Source of the DNA: Paenibacillus tyrphae | GTDB taxonomy: Bacteria; Bacillota; Bacilli; Paenibacillales; NBRC-103111 | Direction of reading: 5' to 3' | DNA length: 64,000 nt | Assembly: GCF_024158745.1 (NCBI RefSeq) | Contig: NZ_JAMZAW010000006.1 | Location: 1-64,000 of the forward strand | Made by a program: the position numbers and the translations under genes | Notes under the pieces: generated by a model | What the model was told of the DNA's origin: nothing | Database searches by the model: none | Seen by the model: only the letters and a program-made list of their open reading frames with translations | Part shown: positions 24,934 through 33,312 of the stretch, piece after piece | How positions within the stretch are numbered: position 1 is the stretch's first letter | Layout: each line of letters starts with the position of its first letter

Positions 24934-25043
24934 AGTTTTGTCTCCATCAACTTTTTATAGTTGTTGTTTCACAAAACTCAAGCCTATGCTTCCGATGCAG
25001 TTTTGTCTTCATCAACTTTTTATAGTTGTTGTTTCACAAAACT
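24934..25043 (+). repeat. tandem duplicate of a 45-base hairpin-forming leader
   Basis: Two copies, 24934-24978 and 24999-25043, differ at one base (period 65). Each begins AGTTTTGT and ends ACAAAACT (8-bp outer stem) and contains CAACT and AGTTG as an inner stem around TTTTAT. The second copy ends at the GGAGGAGG ribosome binding site of the GT4 gene, so both lie in its likely leader. The wider gap 24,600-24,930 shows nothing else convincing. Confidence 0.75.
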
Positions 25044-25059
25044 TGGAGGAGGTTAAAGT

Positions 25060-26232
25060 ATGAGAGTAGCCCTATTTACGGATACGTTCGTACCGGACGT
25101 GAACGGGGTAGCGAAGACGCTCGGCAGGTGGGTTAAGTTTCTTGAAGCGCGCGGAGTGGCTTGCAAAGTGTTTGCGCCGCATAGTCAATCGGCAGCCGAA
25201 TCCGATCAGTGGATGATAGAAAGATTTGGCAGTATCCCCTTCTTATTGTATCCGGAGTGCCGTATGGCTATCCCTAATCCTGTCAACCTGGCCAAGTCGC
25301 TGAAGGCGTTCGCTCCCGACCTGATTCATGTCGCCACGCCGTTTAACTTGGGATGGATCGGGCTTCAGTATGCCAAGCGGCATCAGGTGCCGGTCGTCGC
25401 CTCGTACCATACCCACTTCGATCAATATCTTGCTTATTACAAGCTGCAATGGATGGAGCCGCTGCTGTGGAGATACATGCTGTGGTTTCACCAGGATTGC
25501 CGCAAAATTTATGTTCCGTCCCGTTCGACGCTCCGGCATTTGCAGGAAAAAGGACTGAAATCGCTGGAAATTTGGTCCCGCGGCGTGGAAGTGAACCGGT
25601 TTCACCCGTTTGTCAACCGGGAAGAAGTGATGCGGACTTGCAACCTTTCCCCGTCCACATTCGTTATATTATATGTCGGGAGGTTGGCGCCGGAGAAAAG
25701 CGTCGATGTTCTTCTTCGCGCATTCGATTCGCTTCCGGGCGAGGTGCGCAGCAGGTCGCATTTGATCGTGACCGGGGACGGGCCTCTGCTGCGGCCTATG
25801 CAGGAGCTTCTTGCGGGCAGGGAGGACGTGACTTTTACGGGCTTCCGGCAAGGAAAAGAACTGAGCGACTTGTACGCCGCTGCGGACGTCTTTGTGTTCC
25901 CGTCGGCGACGGAAACGTTCGGCAATGTCGTGCTTGAAGCGATGGCTTCGGGAACGCCGGTTGTCGGCGCAGATGCGGGAGGCGTCGGGGAATCGATCGC
26001 GCACGAGGAAACCGGGCTGCTCTGCAGACCGGGGAACGTATCGGATTTCGCCGAAGCGATGCTGCGGCTGTATGAGGATCGCGGACTGGGCGCAAGGCTC
26101 GGTCAAGCCGGACGGGCTTACAGCTTACGGCAGTCTTGGGATGCGATTTTTCACAGGCTGTACCAAAGCTATGGCCAAGTCGTGCACGAAGCCGGAACAA
26201 TGCGGAAGCAGGAGGCCGTCTTTTCCAAATGA
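25060..26232 (+). CDS. GT4 glycosyltransferase (MgtA/mannosyltransferase-like)
   Basis: A 390-residue GT-B enzyme of family GT4. The N-terminal domain has TDTFVPDVNGVAKT and TPFNLGWIG, with HTHFDQYLAYY; the C-terminal domain has YVGRLAPEKSVDVLL and the donor-binding E-x7-E motif in ETFGNVVLEAMASG. Relatives are GDP-mannose-dependent or UDP-sugar-dependent transferases acting on lipid acceptors in the membrane. GGAGGAGG precedes ATG 25060. The tandem hairpin leader upstream suggests post-transcriptional control. The next gene in the same direction is another glycosyltransferase, though 300 bases away. Confidence 0.85.
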   Translation: MRVALFTDTFVPDVNGVAKTLGRWVKFLEARGVACKVFAPHSQSAAESDQWMIERFGSIPFLLYPECRMAIPNPVNLAKSLKAFAPDLIHVATPFNLGWIGLQYAKRHQVPVVASYHTHFDQYLAYYKLQWMEPLLWRYMLWFHQDCRKIYVPSRSTLRHLQEKGLKSLEIWSRGVEVNRFHPFVNREEVMRTCNLSPSTFVILYVGRLAPEKSVDVLLRAFDSLPGEVRSRSHLIVTGDGPLLRPMQELLAGREDVTFTGFRQGKELSDLYAAADVFVFPSATETFGNVVLEAMASGTPVVGADAGGVGESIAHEETGLLCRPGNVSDFAEAMLRLYEDRGLGARLGQAGRAYSLRQSWDAIFHRLYQSYGQVVHEAGTMRKQEAVFSK

Positions 26233-26537
26233 CCGCTTTTCCGTTTGTGATTTTAGAAAGTTTTTTCCAGTTGGCGCTTATAAAAAGTTTGAAAATCGAT
26301 GAAAATAAGACGTAAAAAGATGGATAGCAAAGAGTCTTGCCGGAATTCCTGCCGTATTTCCCGGAAAAACAAAGATCCGGCCGCAGGAAGCGACTTGGCG
26401 GTTTTGACAAATCGGACCAAAGAGAGGAAAATCATATTCGGCGACCCTCGTAATCTAATCCACACCATCGAAAAAAATTTTGAAGGCGCTAAGAGAAACA
26501 GACATAAGGGGTACATACAAAAAAAGGGGGATGTTTC

Positions 26538-27773
26538 ATGTTGGACAGTATTCTGTTAGGTCTCCAGATTGTTTTGGCTATGATTGGAGCCTACCAGCTG
26601 GTTCTGACGTTTTTCGGTTGGTACCGCCGCAAAAATCAAATTGATCATGCGCCTCAAAAAACGTTTGCCGTTCTTGTAGCGGCTCACAATGAGGAGCAGG
26701 TTGTCGGGGCGCTTATCGAGAACTTGAAGAATCTGGACTATCCGAAAGAACTATATGATATATTCGTGATTTGCGATAATTGCACCGACAATACGGCTCA
26801 AATCGCCCGCGATATGGGCGTGCACGCCTGCGAACGCAACAATCCGAAGCTGAGAGGCAAAGGCTACGCGATTGAGTGGATGCTCAAAGAGCTGTGGAAA
26901 ATGCCGCGCCAGTACGATGCCGTCGTCATGTTCGATGCCGACAACCTCGTCAGCACGGATTACCTGCAGCATATGAACAACGACTTGTGCAACGGTTCCA
27001 AGGTTATTCAGGCTTATCTGGATACGAAGAATCCGCACGATTCCTGGATTACTGCCGCTTACGCGGTAACCTACTGGTACTGTAACCGTCTTTGGCAGCT
27101 GCCGCGGACCAACCTTGGTCTGGCCAACTATTTGGGCGGCACGGGAATGTGCTTCGAATCGAACCTGCTGAAGGAAATCGGCTGGGGAGCGACAAGCCTC
27201 GTCGAGGACTTGGAGTTTACGATGCGCTGCGTGATGCGCGGCGTCAACCCGACGTTCAACTATTACGCAAGAGTGTACGACGAAAAGCCGCTCACGTTCA
27301 AAGCTTCGGCGCGCCAGCGGCTCCGCTGGATGCAGGGCCATTTCAACGTAGCGAGACGCTATTTCTTCCCGCTGTTCTGGAAAGGGCTCAAGGAAGGAAG
27401 CTGGGCGAAGATCGATACGGCCGTTTACGCGCTCAACGTCTATAACCTGTTCATCGGATCGATCGTTACCGTGGTGCTGTGGGTCGATATGACGCTTCCG
27501 GGCGTTCCGAACTTTAGTTCCTTGTTCCAGATTGCGCCGAGCTTCTTTGCAATATTCTCGGTGTTAACCTACGCCCAGTTTGTGATCGCGCTGATTTTGG
27601 AAAAAGCGCCTTGGAAATCGTATAAGTACTTGATTACGTTCCCGCTCTTCCTGCTGTCCTGGTGGCCGATTACGTTCTACGCGTTTTTCACGCAAAACAA
27701 CAAGCAGTGGAGCCATACCGAGCATACCCGCGTCATCCGGCTCGAGGATATGCAGAGCAAGCAGGCCGGCTAG
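26538..27773 (+). CDS. membrane-bound GT2 glycosyltransferase (processive type)
   Basis: A 411-residue family 2 enzyme with one N-terminal membrane segment, a cytoplasmic GT-A domain and three C-terminal segments. The catalytic order D, D, ED, QxxRW is visible: CDNCTDN, MFDADN, VEDLEFT, RQRLRWMQGH. The last motif is typical of processive polysaccharide synthases such as hyaluronan-, chitin- or PNAG-type enzymes. AAAGGGGG lies upstream of ATG 26538. The polymer is unknown. The 300-base gap before it holds only scattered short frames, and no gene is called there. Confidence 0.85.
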   Translation: MLDSILLGLQIVLAMIGAYQLVLTFFGWYRRKNQIDHAPQKTFAVLVAAHNEEQVVGALIENLKNLDYPKELYDIFVICDNCTDNTAQIARDMGVHACERNNPKLRGKGYAIEWMLKELWKMPRQYDAVVMFDADNLVSTDYLQHMNNDLCNGSKVIQAYLDTKNPHDSWITAAYAVTYWYCNRLWQLPRTNLGLANYLGGTGMCFESNLLKEIGWGATSLVEDLEFTMRCVMRGVNPTFNYYARVYDEKPLTFKASARQRLRWMQGHFNVARRYFFPLFWKGLKEGSWAKIDTAVYALNVYNLFIGSIVTVVLWVDMTLPGVPNFSSLFQIAPSFFAIFSVLTYAQFVIALILEKAPWKSYKYLITFPLFLLSWWPITFYAFFTQNNKQWSHTEHTRVIRLEDMQSKQAG

Positions 27774-27804
27774 TATAAGCCGCGCAAAAAAACGAATTTC
27801 GCTG

Positions 27805-27833
27805 TTGACTATAGTCAATGGCAATGGTATATT
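27805..27833 (+). promoter_or_regulatory. sigma-A promoter of the infC operon
   Basis: TTGACT at 27805-27810 and TATATT at 27828-27833 with exactly 17 bases between. Transcription would start near 27840 and run into the structured leader. Confidence 0.8.
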
Positions 27834-27839
27834 AATTTA

Positions 27840-27998
27840 GTGCGAAAGAAGAAGCGCCCGCTTCTCACCTGCCCGACCTTGGTTGGCTGGTTATGACTGA
27901 GAGTGACTTTGTTTGATTGATCCGTTTTCGAACAGATCAGTCAATTCATTGGACCTAAAACCAAACGTGGGCGTTTAACGCCCACGTATTTTTTTTTT
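27840..27998 (+). ncRNA. L20-type autoregulatory leader with attenuator terminator
   Basis: The leader contains AAGAAGCGCCCGCTTCTC followed by ACCTGCCCGACC, a stretch that closely resembles the Bacillus infC leader where ribosomal protein L20 binds. It ends in a strong terminator: ACGTGGGCGT at 27965-27974 and ACGCCCACGT at 27978-27987 followed by ten T. In Bacillus, excess L20 stabilises the terminator and shuts down infC-rpmI-rplT. The same arrangement is expected here because the operon behind it is infC, rpmI, rplT. Confidence 0.8.
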
Positions 27999-28024
27999 GC
28001 AAAATCTTTTGGAGGTGGCAGGTT

Positions 28025-28540
28025 ATCAGTACAGAGCACATGATTAACGATGAAATTCGGGCGAGAGAAGTTCGTTTGATTGATGCGAACGGAGAACAGC
28101 TCGGCATCAAGCCGATTCGCGAAGCGCTGCAAATTGCGCAGGATCAGAATCTGGACTTGGTGAACGTGGCGCCTACGGCGAAACCGCCGGTTTGCCGGAT
28201 CATGGACTACGGTAAATTCCGCTACGAAACGCAGAAGAAAGAGAAAGAAGCCCGTAAGAATCAAAAGATCGTCGAGCTGAAAGAAATTCGTCTGAGCGCG
28301 ACGATTGACGAGCACGATTTCCAAACGAAACTGCGCAACGTTGTGAAATTCCTGAACGATGGCGATAAAGTAAAGCTGTCCGTCCGTTTTCGCGGCCGCG
28401 AGATCGCTCATGCCGATATCGGTCAGCGCGTTCTGGAGCGCATGGCAGCCCAAGTGGAAGAGCTGTGCATCGTTGAGCGCAAGCCGAAGCTGGAAGGCCG
28501 GAGCATGATCATGATCTTGGCGCCGAAGCAGCAACAGTAA
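28025..28540 (+). CDS. infC: translation initiation factor IF-3, probable AUC start
   Basis: IF-3 of 171 residues if started at ATC 28025. An in-frame ATG occurs only at 28040, but the excellent GGAGGTGG (28011-28018) lies six bases before the ATC, 21 before the ATG, and the resulting N terminus (STEHMINDEIRAREV) has the same length as Bacillus IF-3, which starts at AUU. Other motifs are GIKPIREALQIA, AKPPVCRIMDYGKFRYE and, in the C-terminal domain, RFRGREIAH. IF-3 rejects non-AUG starts, so a rare initiator gives feedback control. First gene of the infC-rpmI-rplT operon. Confidence 0.9.
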   Translation: MSTEHMINDEIRAREVRLIDANGEQLGIKPIREALQIAQDQNLDLVNVAPTAKPPVCRIMDYGKFRYETQKKEKEARKNQKIVELKEIRLSATIDEHDFQTKLRNVVKFLNDGDKVKLSVRFRGREIAHADIGQRVLERMAAQVEELCIVERKPKLEGRSMIMILAPKQQQ

Positions 28541-28568
28541 AATCTCATTCTTTAAGGAGGAACACCCC

Positions 28569-28769
28569 ATGCCAAAAATGAAAACTCACAGCAGCTTGAA
28601 AGACCGCTTCAAAATTACAGGTACCGGCAAAGTAAAACGCTACAAAGCGTATAAAAACCATCTGCTGTCCGGCAAATCCGCTCGCCAAAAACGCGTTCTG
28701 GGCACGAATCCGGTTATGCATCCGGGCGATGTAAGACGCCTGAAGCAGCAGCTCGCTAACATTAAGTAA
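28569..28769 (+). CDS. rpmI: 50S ribosomal protein L35
   Basis: A 66-residue basic protein with the L35 signature PKMKTHSS at the start, HLLSGKSARQKR in the middle and PGDVRRLKQQL at the end. TAAGGAGG lies upstream of ATG 28569. It is the second gene of the infC operon; the gap to infC is 28 bases. Confidence 0.98.
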   Translation: MPKMKTHSSLKDRFKITGTGKVKRYKAYKNHLLSGKSARQKRVLGTNPVMHPGDVRRLKQQLANIK

Positions 28770-28821
28770 TCCCGTTCGTCTCGAATTCGCATACTTACAA
28801 CATTTCTGGAGGTAGATTGTC

Positions 28822-29181
28822 ATGGCAAGAGTGAAAGGCGGATTTATCCGTACGCGTCGTCGTAAAAAAATATTGAAACTTGCTAAAGGTTACTTTGGCT
28901 CGAAACATAGACTGTTTAAAACGGCAAAAGAGCAAGTGATGAAATCCTTGCTTTACGCATACCGCGACCGCCGTCAGAAAAAACGCGATTTCCGCAAACT
29001 GTGGATCGTGCGGATCAATGCGGCAGCACGTCAAAACGGTCTTTCCTACAGCAAGCTGATGCACGGCCTGAAACTGGCTGGCGTAGAAGTGAACCGCAAA
29101 ATGCTGGCGGATCTCGCCGTTAACGATATCAATGCATTCAACTCTTTGGCAGAAACTGCCAAGCAAAAAGTGAATGCATAA
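28822..29181 (+). CDS. rplT: 50S ribosomal protein L20
   Basis: A 119-residue basic protein with the L20 motifs [30 protein letters not shown] and [17 protein letters not shown]. Besides assembling the large subunit, L20 is expected to bind the upstream leader and repress this operon. TGGAGG precedes ATG 28822. Last gene of the operon. Confidence 0.98.
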   Translation: MARVKGGFIRTRRRKKILKLAKGYFGSKHRLFKTAKEQVMKSLLYAYRDRRQKKRDFRKLWIVRINAAARQNGLSYSKLMHGLKLAGVEVNRKMLADLAVNDINAFNSLAETAKQKVNA

Positions 29182-29210
29182 GGCACGGTTTTCAACCGGG
29201 CCTGCCCAGT

Positions 29211-29262
29211 ACACCCCTTGTAACGATGCGTACAACCGTATCCTTGCAAGGGGTGTTTGTTT
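29211..29262 (+). terminator. terminator after rplT
   Basis: ACACCCCTTG at 29211-29220 pairs with CAAGGGGTGT at 29247-29256, followed by TTGTTT. Long loop of about 26 bases. Confidence 0.7.
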
Positions 29263-29414
29263 GATATTAACGCAAGGCTAACAAATGGATCGGTTTTTAT
29301 GAAATTTTGACTTCCGGCTAATATTTGCTAAATAAAATTTTAAAACGATTATGCTATTATACTTGTATTCATAAAACACGAAACGAAGGTTTCGCACGGA
29401 AATCAGGTGAACGG

Positions 29415-30722
29415 ATGAACATGATTTTGCTGTCCGGAGGTTCGGGAACGAGGCTGTGGCCGCTGTCGACGGAGCGGCGCTCCAAGCAATTTATACGGTT
29501 GTTTCATGACGAAGCGGGGCACCCGGTCTCGATGCTGCAGCAGGTATGGGGAAGGCTGGGAGGCAAGGGGCTTCACCGATCGGCTGTTATTGCCACTTCG
29601 GGCCACCAACGGGAGGCGATTCTGGAGCAGCTCGGATACGAAACGGATCTGGTGCTGGAGCCGGAGAAGCGCGATACGTTTGCGGCGATCCTGCTTTCGG
29701 TCGCTTACCTGTGCTCGCATCGCGGCGTATCCCGTGATGAGCCGATCATCGTTATGCCTGTGGACGGACGGACGGAGGACTCGTTCTACGACAGGCTGCT
29801 GCAACTGCCCGAGACGTTGATAAGCTCCGGCGCAAACCTCGCTCTAATGGGGGTCCGGCCTGATTTTCCGTCGCAGAAATACGGATATATGGTCCCGGAT
29901 GGGGATGGCGGAGCCGATGCTGCGCTGACGATCCGCGCTTTTCATGAGAAGCCTTCGAAGACGGATGCCGTTCGTTATATCGAACAAGGCGCGCTTTGGA
30001 ACTGCGGCGTGTTTTGTTTCCGTGCCGGATACTTATTGGACCGGCTGAAAGCCATGGAGCTTCCGGAAGCGTATGAAGAGCTGCTGCTGGCGTATGACCG
30101 GATCGAGAGCCGAAGCTTCGATTATGCCGTCGTGGAACGGGAAGAGCGGATTGTGGCGCTCGCATACGAAGGACCCTGGAAGGACCTCGGAACGTGGTGC
30201 GCGCTGACGGAGGAAATGAATCGGCCTCTGATCGGTCCGGGATATATCGGAGAGGAATGTGACAACGTTCACGTAGTGAACGAGCTTGATGTGCCTGCGG
30301 TCGTACTTGGCTTGTCCGATGTCGTCGTCGCGGCAAGCCCCGAAGGTATTTTGGTGACGCATAAGGAAAGCAGCTCCCGCTTGAAAGAAGCGCTCGGTCG
30401 CATGGGGCGGGAGACGAGCGGTGACAAGAAGGCGTCCTCCGAGCAGACGGTAGACCGCTCCGCCTTCCCGGACGGGACCTCGGTAACGACGCGCCGCATT
30501 CATCTGGAAGCGGGAGAGGAGCTCGTCACCGCCCCGTCTGGCGATGTGCGGCGTATCGTCTCTTGGACCGTTCTGCACGGCAGGTGCCGCTTGTTCCAAA
30601 ACGGCGGGGAGCTACCGGTAGCTATTGGAAGAAGCTTCGTGCTCGGAGAGGAGGATAGCGCCAGGCTGAAAGCGCTGGACCCGCTTGATCTCATCGAGAT
30701 TATTACGGAATGTCATGCATAA
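29415..30722 (+). CDS. mannose-1-phosphate guanylyltransferase-like protein
   Basis: A 435-residue nucleotidyltransferase that should make GDP-mannose from mannose 1-phosphate and GTP. The signature GGSGTRLWPLS and SKQFIRL lie at the start, VMPVDGRTED and FHEKPSK in the middle, and NCGVFCFRA and GPWKDLGTW further on. After residue 330 comes a short region with a cupin-like end but no complete isomerase motif, so it is probably monofunctional. ATG 29415 has AGGTGA upstream; the frame is open further but without a ribosome binding site. First gene of a six-gene surface-glycan operon running to 36,286. Confidence 0.85.
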   Translation: MNMILLSGGSGTRLWPLSTERRSKQFIRLFHDEAGHPVSMLQQVWGRLGGKGLHRSAVIATSGHQREAILEQLGYETDLVLEPEKRDTFAAILLSVAYLCSHRGVSRDEPIIVMPVDGRTEDSFYDRLLQLPETLISSGANLALMGVRPDFPSQKYGYMVPDGDGGADAALTIRAFHEKPSKTDAVRYIEQGALWNCGVFCFRAGYLLDRLKAMELPEAYEELLLAYDRIESRSFDYAVVEREERIVALAYEGPWKDLGTWCALTEEMNRPLIGPGYIGEECDNVHVVNELDVPAVVLGLSDVVVAASPEGILVTHKESSSRLKEALGRMGRETSGDKKASSEQTVDRSAFPDGTSVTTRRIHLEAGEELVTAPSGDVRRIVSWTVLHGRCRLFQNGGELPVAIGRSFVLGEEDSARLKALDPLDLIEIITECHA

Positions 30723-30734
30723 GGGGGGAGACTC

Positions 30735-30965
30735 GTGAGGGTAGACAAGGCTTTGTTTGGCTATAACGCCGATCAGGTACACCGGTACGTCTCCTCGCTC
30801 GAAGCGGAGCTCAAGCTTTTGGAGGAACGGCAGCAAGAAGAAAGCGCAGCATATGAACGGACGGAAGCGGAGCTATTGAACGAAATCGCCACCTTGGAGC
30901 AGGGATTGACCGAATTGGAGCGTATGGAAGCGGGTCTGAAGCAATGGATTCAAAGAAACGAGTAA
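30735..30965 (+). CDS. short DivIVA-like coiled-coil protein
   Basis: A 76-residue protein starting at GTG 30735 with GGGGGGAG upstream, 12 bases after the guanylyltransferase gene. Its N terminus, ALFGYNADQVHRYVSSLE, resembles the membrane-binding head of DivIVA/GpsB proteins (GYxxxEVDxYL), followed by about 50 residues of coiled coil (EERQQEESAAYERTEAELL). It overlaps the next gene by 22 bases. The next protein also begins with a coiled coil, so the two may bind each other and place the glycosyltransferase at curved membrane or poles; this is inference. Confidence 0.6.
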   Translation: MRVDKALFGYNADQVHRYVSSLEAELKLLEERQQEESAAYERTEAELLNEIATLEQGLTELERMEAGLKQWIQRNE

Positions 30966-33310
30966 AGAGAAAGCCGTTCGGGCGCACACTGCTTGGGCTC
31001 CGCAAGAGCGTGACCGACCGGTTCGTCGACGAGCTGGAAGCACAGGTCCGGGAGAAGGAAGAACAACTGAATCGGGAACGCAGCCGTCGGCAGGAGCGGA
31101 TCGGCGAGCTGCAGGCACGGGCACGGCAGCTCAACGCTCAGATCGAGAGCAAGGATCATGCGGTGCAGCAGCTTATCGCAACCAAGATGGAGCTTATGGA
31201 GCGGCCCGGCTTCGAGCCGAAACTGGACGATGAGCCCGTGGACAAGCCCAGGCTGCGTCTTGGCGACCGGCTGGTAGCCGAGGGGCTGGTAACCCCCGAG
31301 CAGCTCGAAACGGCGATGGAGCGGCAGCAGAAATTCGGCGGACGCCTAGGGGACATTCTCGTGGAACTCGGCTTTACCCCGCGTGAGCGTATTGCGCCTA
31401 TTTTGCATCAGCAAGGAAGCAAAGGACGCCTTGGCGACATGCTGGTCGAAACCGGCGCCATTACGAAAGAACAGCTGGACAGGGCGCTCGAGTTTCAACG
31501 CAAGAGCGGCGGGCTGCTCGGCGACATTTTGATGTCGATGCGCTTCATCGAGCCGGAGAAGCTGTATCGCCATATTGCTACGCAATACAACCTCGGACGA
31601 ATCGGTTCGGAATATATGTTCGAGGAAGTGAACAAGCTGCCGGAAGCGATGGCCCGGCAGTATGATGCCGTCGTCATTCACCAAGACGCGAACCGCTATC
31701 TGGTAGCCGTCGGCCATCCGCTGACGGACGAAGCGGTCGTTGCGATTGAGAACATGCTCGGAATGCCGGTGCAGCAGGTACTGGCGACGCGGGAGGAAAT
31801 GGAATATTTCTGGAAGGAAGCGTACCAGTCCGAGCTGCTTCGCGAGAGCACCCAGAAGCTGGCGGACGAGCAGCCGCAAAATTCCGCGCACATCACGTTT
31901 ACGACGCCGCAGCTGACGGTCATCGGCATCTGCACGTTCCTCGTCCTGCTCAGCTTGGGGCTCGATTGGCTGCATACGCTGATCGTTCTCAACATAGCCG
32001 TGCAACTGTTTTATTTTGCCATGACGCTGTTCAAGTTCATGATCATTATGTACGGAACCCGCGATTTCGCCCAAATTCGCTTCAAGCAGGAAGAGATCGA
32101 CGCCATCGACGAACGGACGCTGCCCGTCTACACGATTCTCGTTCCGATGTACAAGGAGAGCGAGGTCATCCCGCACCTGCTGCATAATATCGAGCAGCTC
32201 GATTATCCGAAGGCGAAGCTGGATGTGCGGCTCCTGATCGAGCAGGACGATATCGAAGCGCAGGAGATTTTGCAGAGCATGAAGCTGCCGCCGTATTACA
32301 CGACGATCGTCGTGCCGCACAGCTTGCCGAAGACGAAGCCTAAGGCCTGCAACTACGGATTGATCCGCGCACGGGGCGAGTATGTCGTCATCTACGATGC
32401 CGAGGACCGGCCCGATCCCGATCAGCTCAAAAAGGTGCATGCCGCCTTCATGAGAAGCCCGGAGAATACGGCATGCATTCAAGCCAAGCTCAATTATTTC
32501 AACAGCGATCAGAACTTGCTGACCCGCTGGTTTACGCACGAATACAGCATGTGGTTCGAGCTGCTGCTGCCCGGTGTCATGCAGCTTAATATTCCGATTC
32601 CGCTTGGCGGGACGTCGAATCATTTTAAAATGTCGGTGCTCAAAGAGATCAATGCCTGGGACCCCTACAACGTGACGGAGGACGCGGACCTCGGCATCCG
32701 GCTCTACAAATCGGGCTACAGCACGGCGATCGTCGATTCCCGGACGTGGGAAGAAGCCAACAGCCGCGTCGGCAACTGGATCCGGCAGCGTTCCCGCTGG
32801 ATCAAGGGATATATGCAGACATGGCTTGTCCATATGCGCAACCCGATCCGGTTGTGGCGGGAGCTCGGGCCGAAAGGATTTTTGGGCTTTCAGGTGATGG
32901 TACTCGCCACTCCGATGCTGCCGCTGCTTAATCCGTTTTATTGGATCATGCTGGTGCTGTGGTATGGCTGGAAATTCGCATGGATTCCGCAGTTTTTCCC
33001 CGGCATTATTTATTATTTGGCGGCGGCGGAGTTTTTGATCGGCAATTTCCTGTTCGTCTTCAGCAATGTTGCGGGAGTGTACTGGGTCATTCACGATCTT
33101 GAGAAGCGCGGAGACCGCACGTTCTCCTACGGGCTCGTCAAATACGCGCTGCTGACGCCGATCTATTGGGTGCTGATGAGCATTGCAGCCGTGAAAGCGG
33201 CTTGGCAACTGATCACGAAGCCATTTTATTGGGAAAAAACGACGCACGGTCTGGCGAAGCAAAATCATCCGTCTGCCCCGGGCGGCGGCGTGTCGCAGGG
33301 AGGTGGCTGA
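30944..33310 (+). CDS. GT2 glycosyltransferase with N-terminal MshEN-like repeats
   Basis: A 788-residue multidomain protein. Residues 25-80 form a coiled coil. Residues 104-152 and 161-212 are two MshEN-like units, each with RLGDxLVxxG...EQL..A...Q and a following LGDILx; MshEN is the c-di-GMP receptor of some type II secretion and pilus ATPases. Residues 215-290 resemble the rest of the GspE N-terminal domain. After two membrane segments (about 315-370) comes a GT2 domain with PMYKESEV, IYDAEDRPDPDQ, TEDADLGIRL and QRSRWIKGYMQTW, then more membrane segments. It resembles NfrB-like enzymes with domains in the reverse order. ATG 30944 lies inside the preceding gene. c-di-GMP control of polymer synthesis is a testable idea. 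Confidence 0.8.
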   Translation: MDSKKRVKRKPFGRTLLGLRKSVTDRFVDELEAQVREKEEQLNRERSRRQERIGELQARARQLNAQIESKDHAVQQLIATKMELMERPGFEPKLDDEPVDKPRLRLGDRLVAEGLVTPEQLETAMERQQKFGGRLGDILVELGFTPRERIAPILHQQGSKGRLGDMLVETGAITKEQLDRALEFQRKSGGLLGDILMSMRFIEPEKLYRHIATQYNLGRIGSEYMFEEVNKLPEAMARQYDAVVIHQDANRYLVAVGHPLTDEAVVAIENMLGMPVQQVLATREEMEYFWKEAYQSELLRESTQKLADEQPQNSAHITFTTPQLTVIGICTFLVLLSLGLDWLHTLIVLNIAVQLFYFAMTLFKFMIIMYGTRDFAQIRFKQEEIDAIDERTLPVYTILVPMYKESEVIPHLLHNIEQLDYPKAKLDVRLLIEQDDIEAQEILQSMKLPPYYTTIVVPHSLPKTKPKACNYGLIRARGEYVVIYDAEDRPDPDQLKKVHAAFMRSPENTACIQAKLNYFNSDQNLLTRWFTHEYSMWFELLLPGVMQLNIPIPLGGTSNHFKMSVLKEINAWDPYNVTEDADLGIRLYKSGYSTAIVDSRTWEEANSRVGNWIRQRSRWIKGYMQTWLVHMRNPIRLWRELGPKGFLGFQVMVLATPMLPLLNPFYWIMLVLWYGWKFAWIPQFFPGIIYYLAAAEFLIGNFLFVFSNVAGVYWVIHDLEKRGDRTFSYGLVKYALLTPIYWVLMSIAAVKAAWQLITKPFYWEKTTHGLAKQNHPSAPGGGVSQGGG

Positions 33311-33312
33311 CG

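Noticed and set aside
24934..25043. Two near-identical repeats considered as a CRISPR start
   Set aside because: Only two copies, each 45 bases and hairpin-forming with a 20-base gap, no cas genes. No CRISPR array was found in the window.
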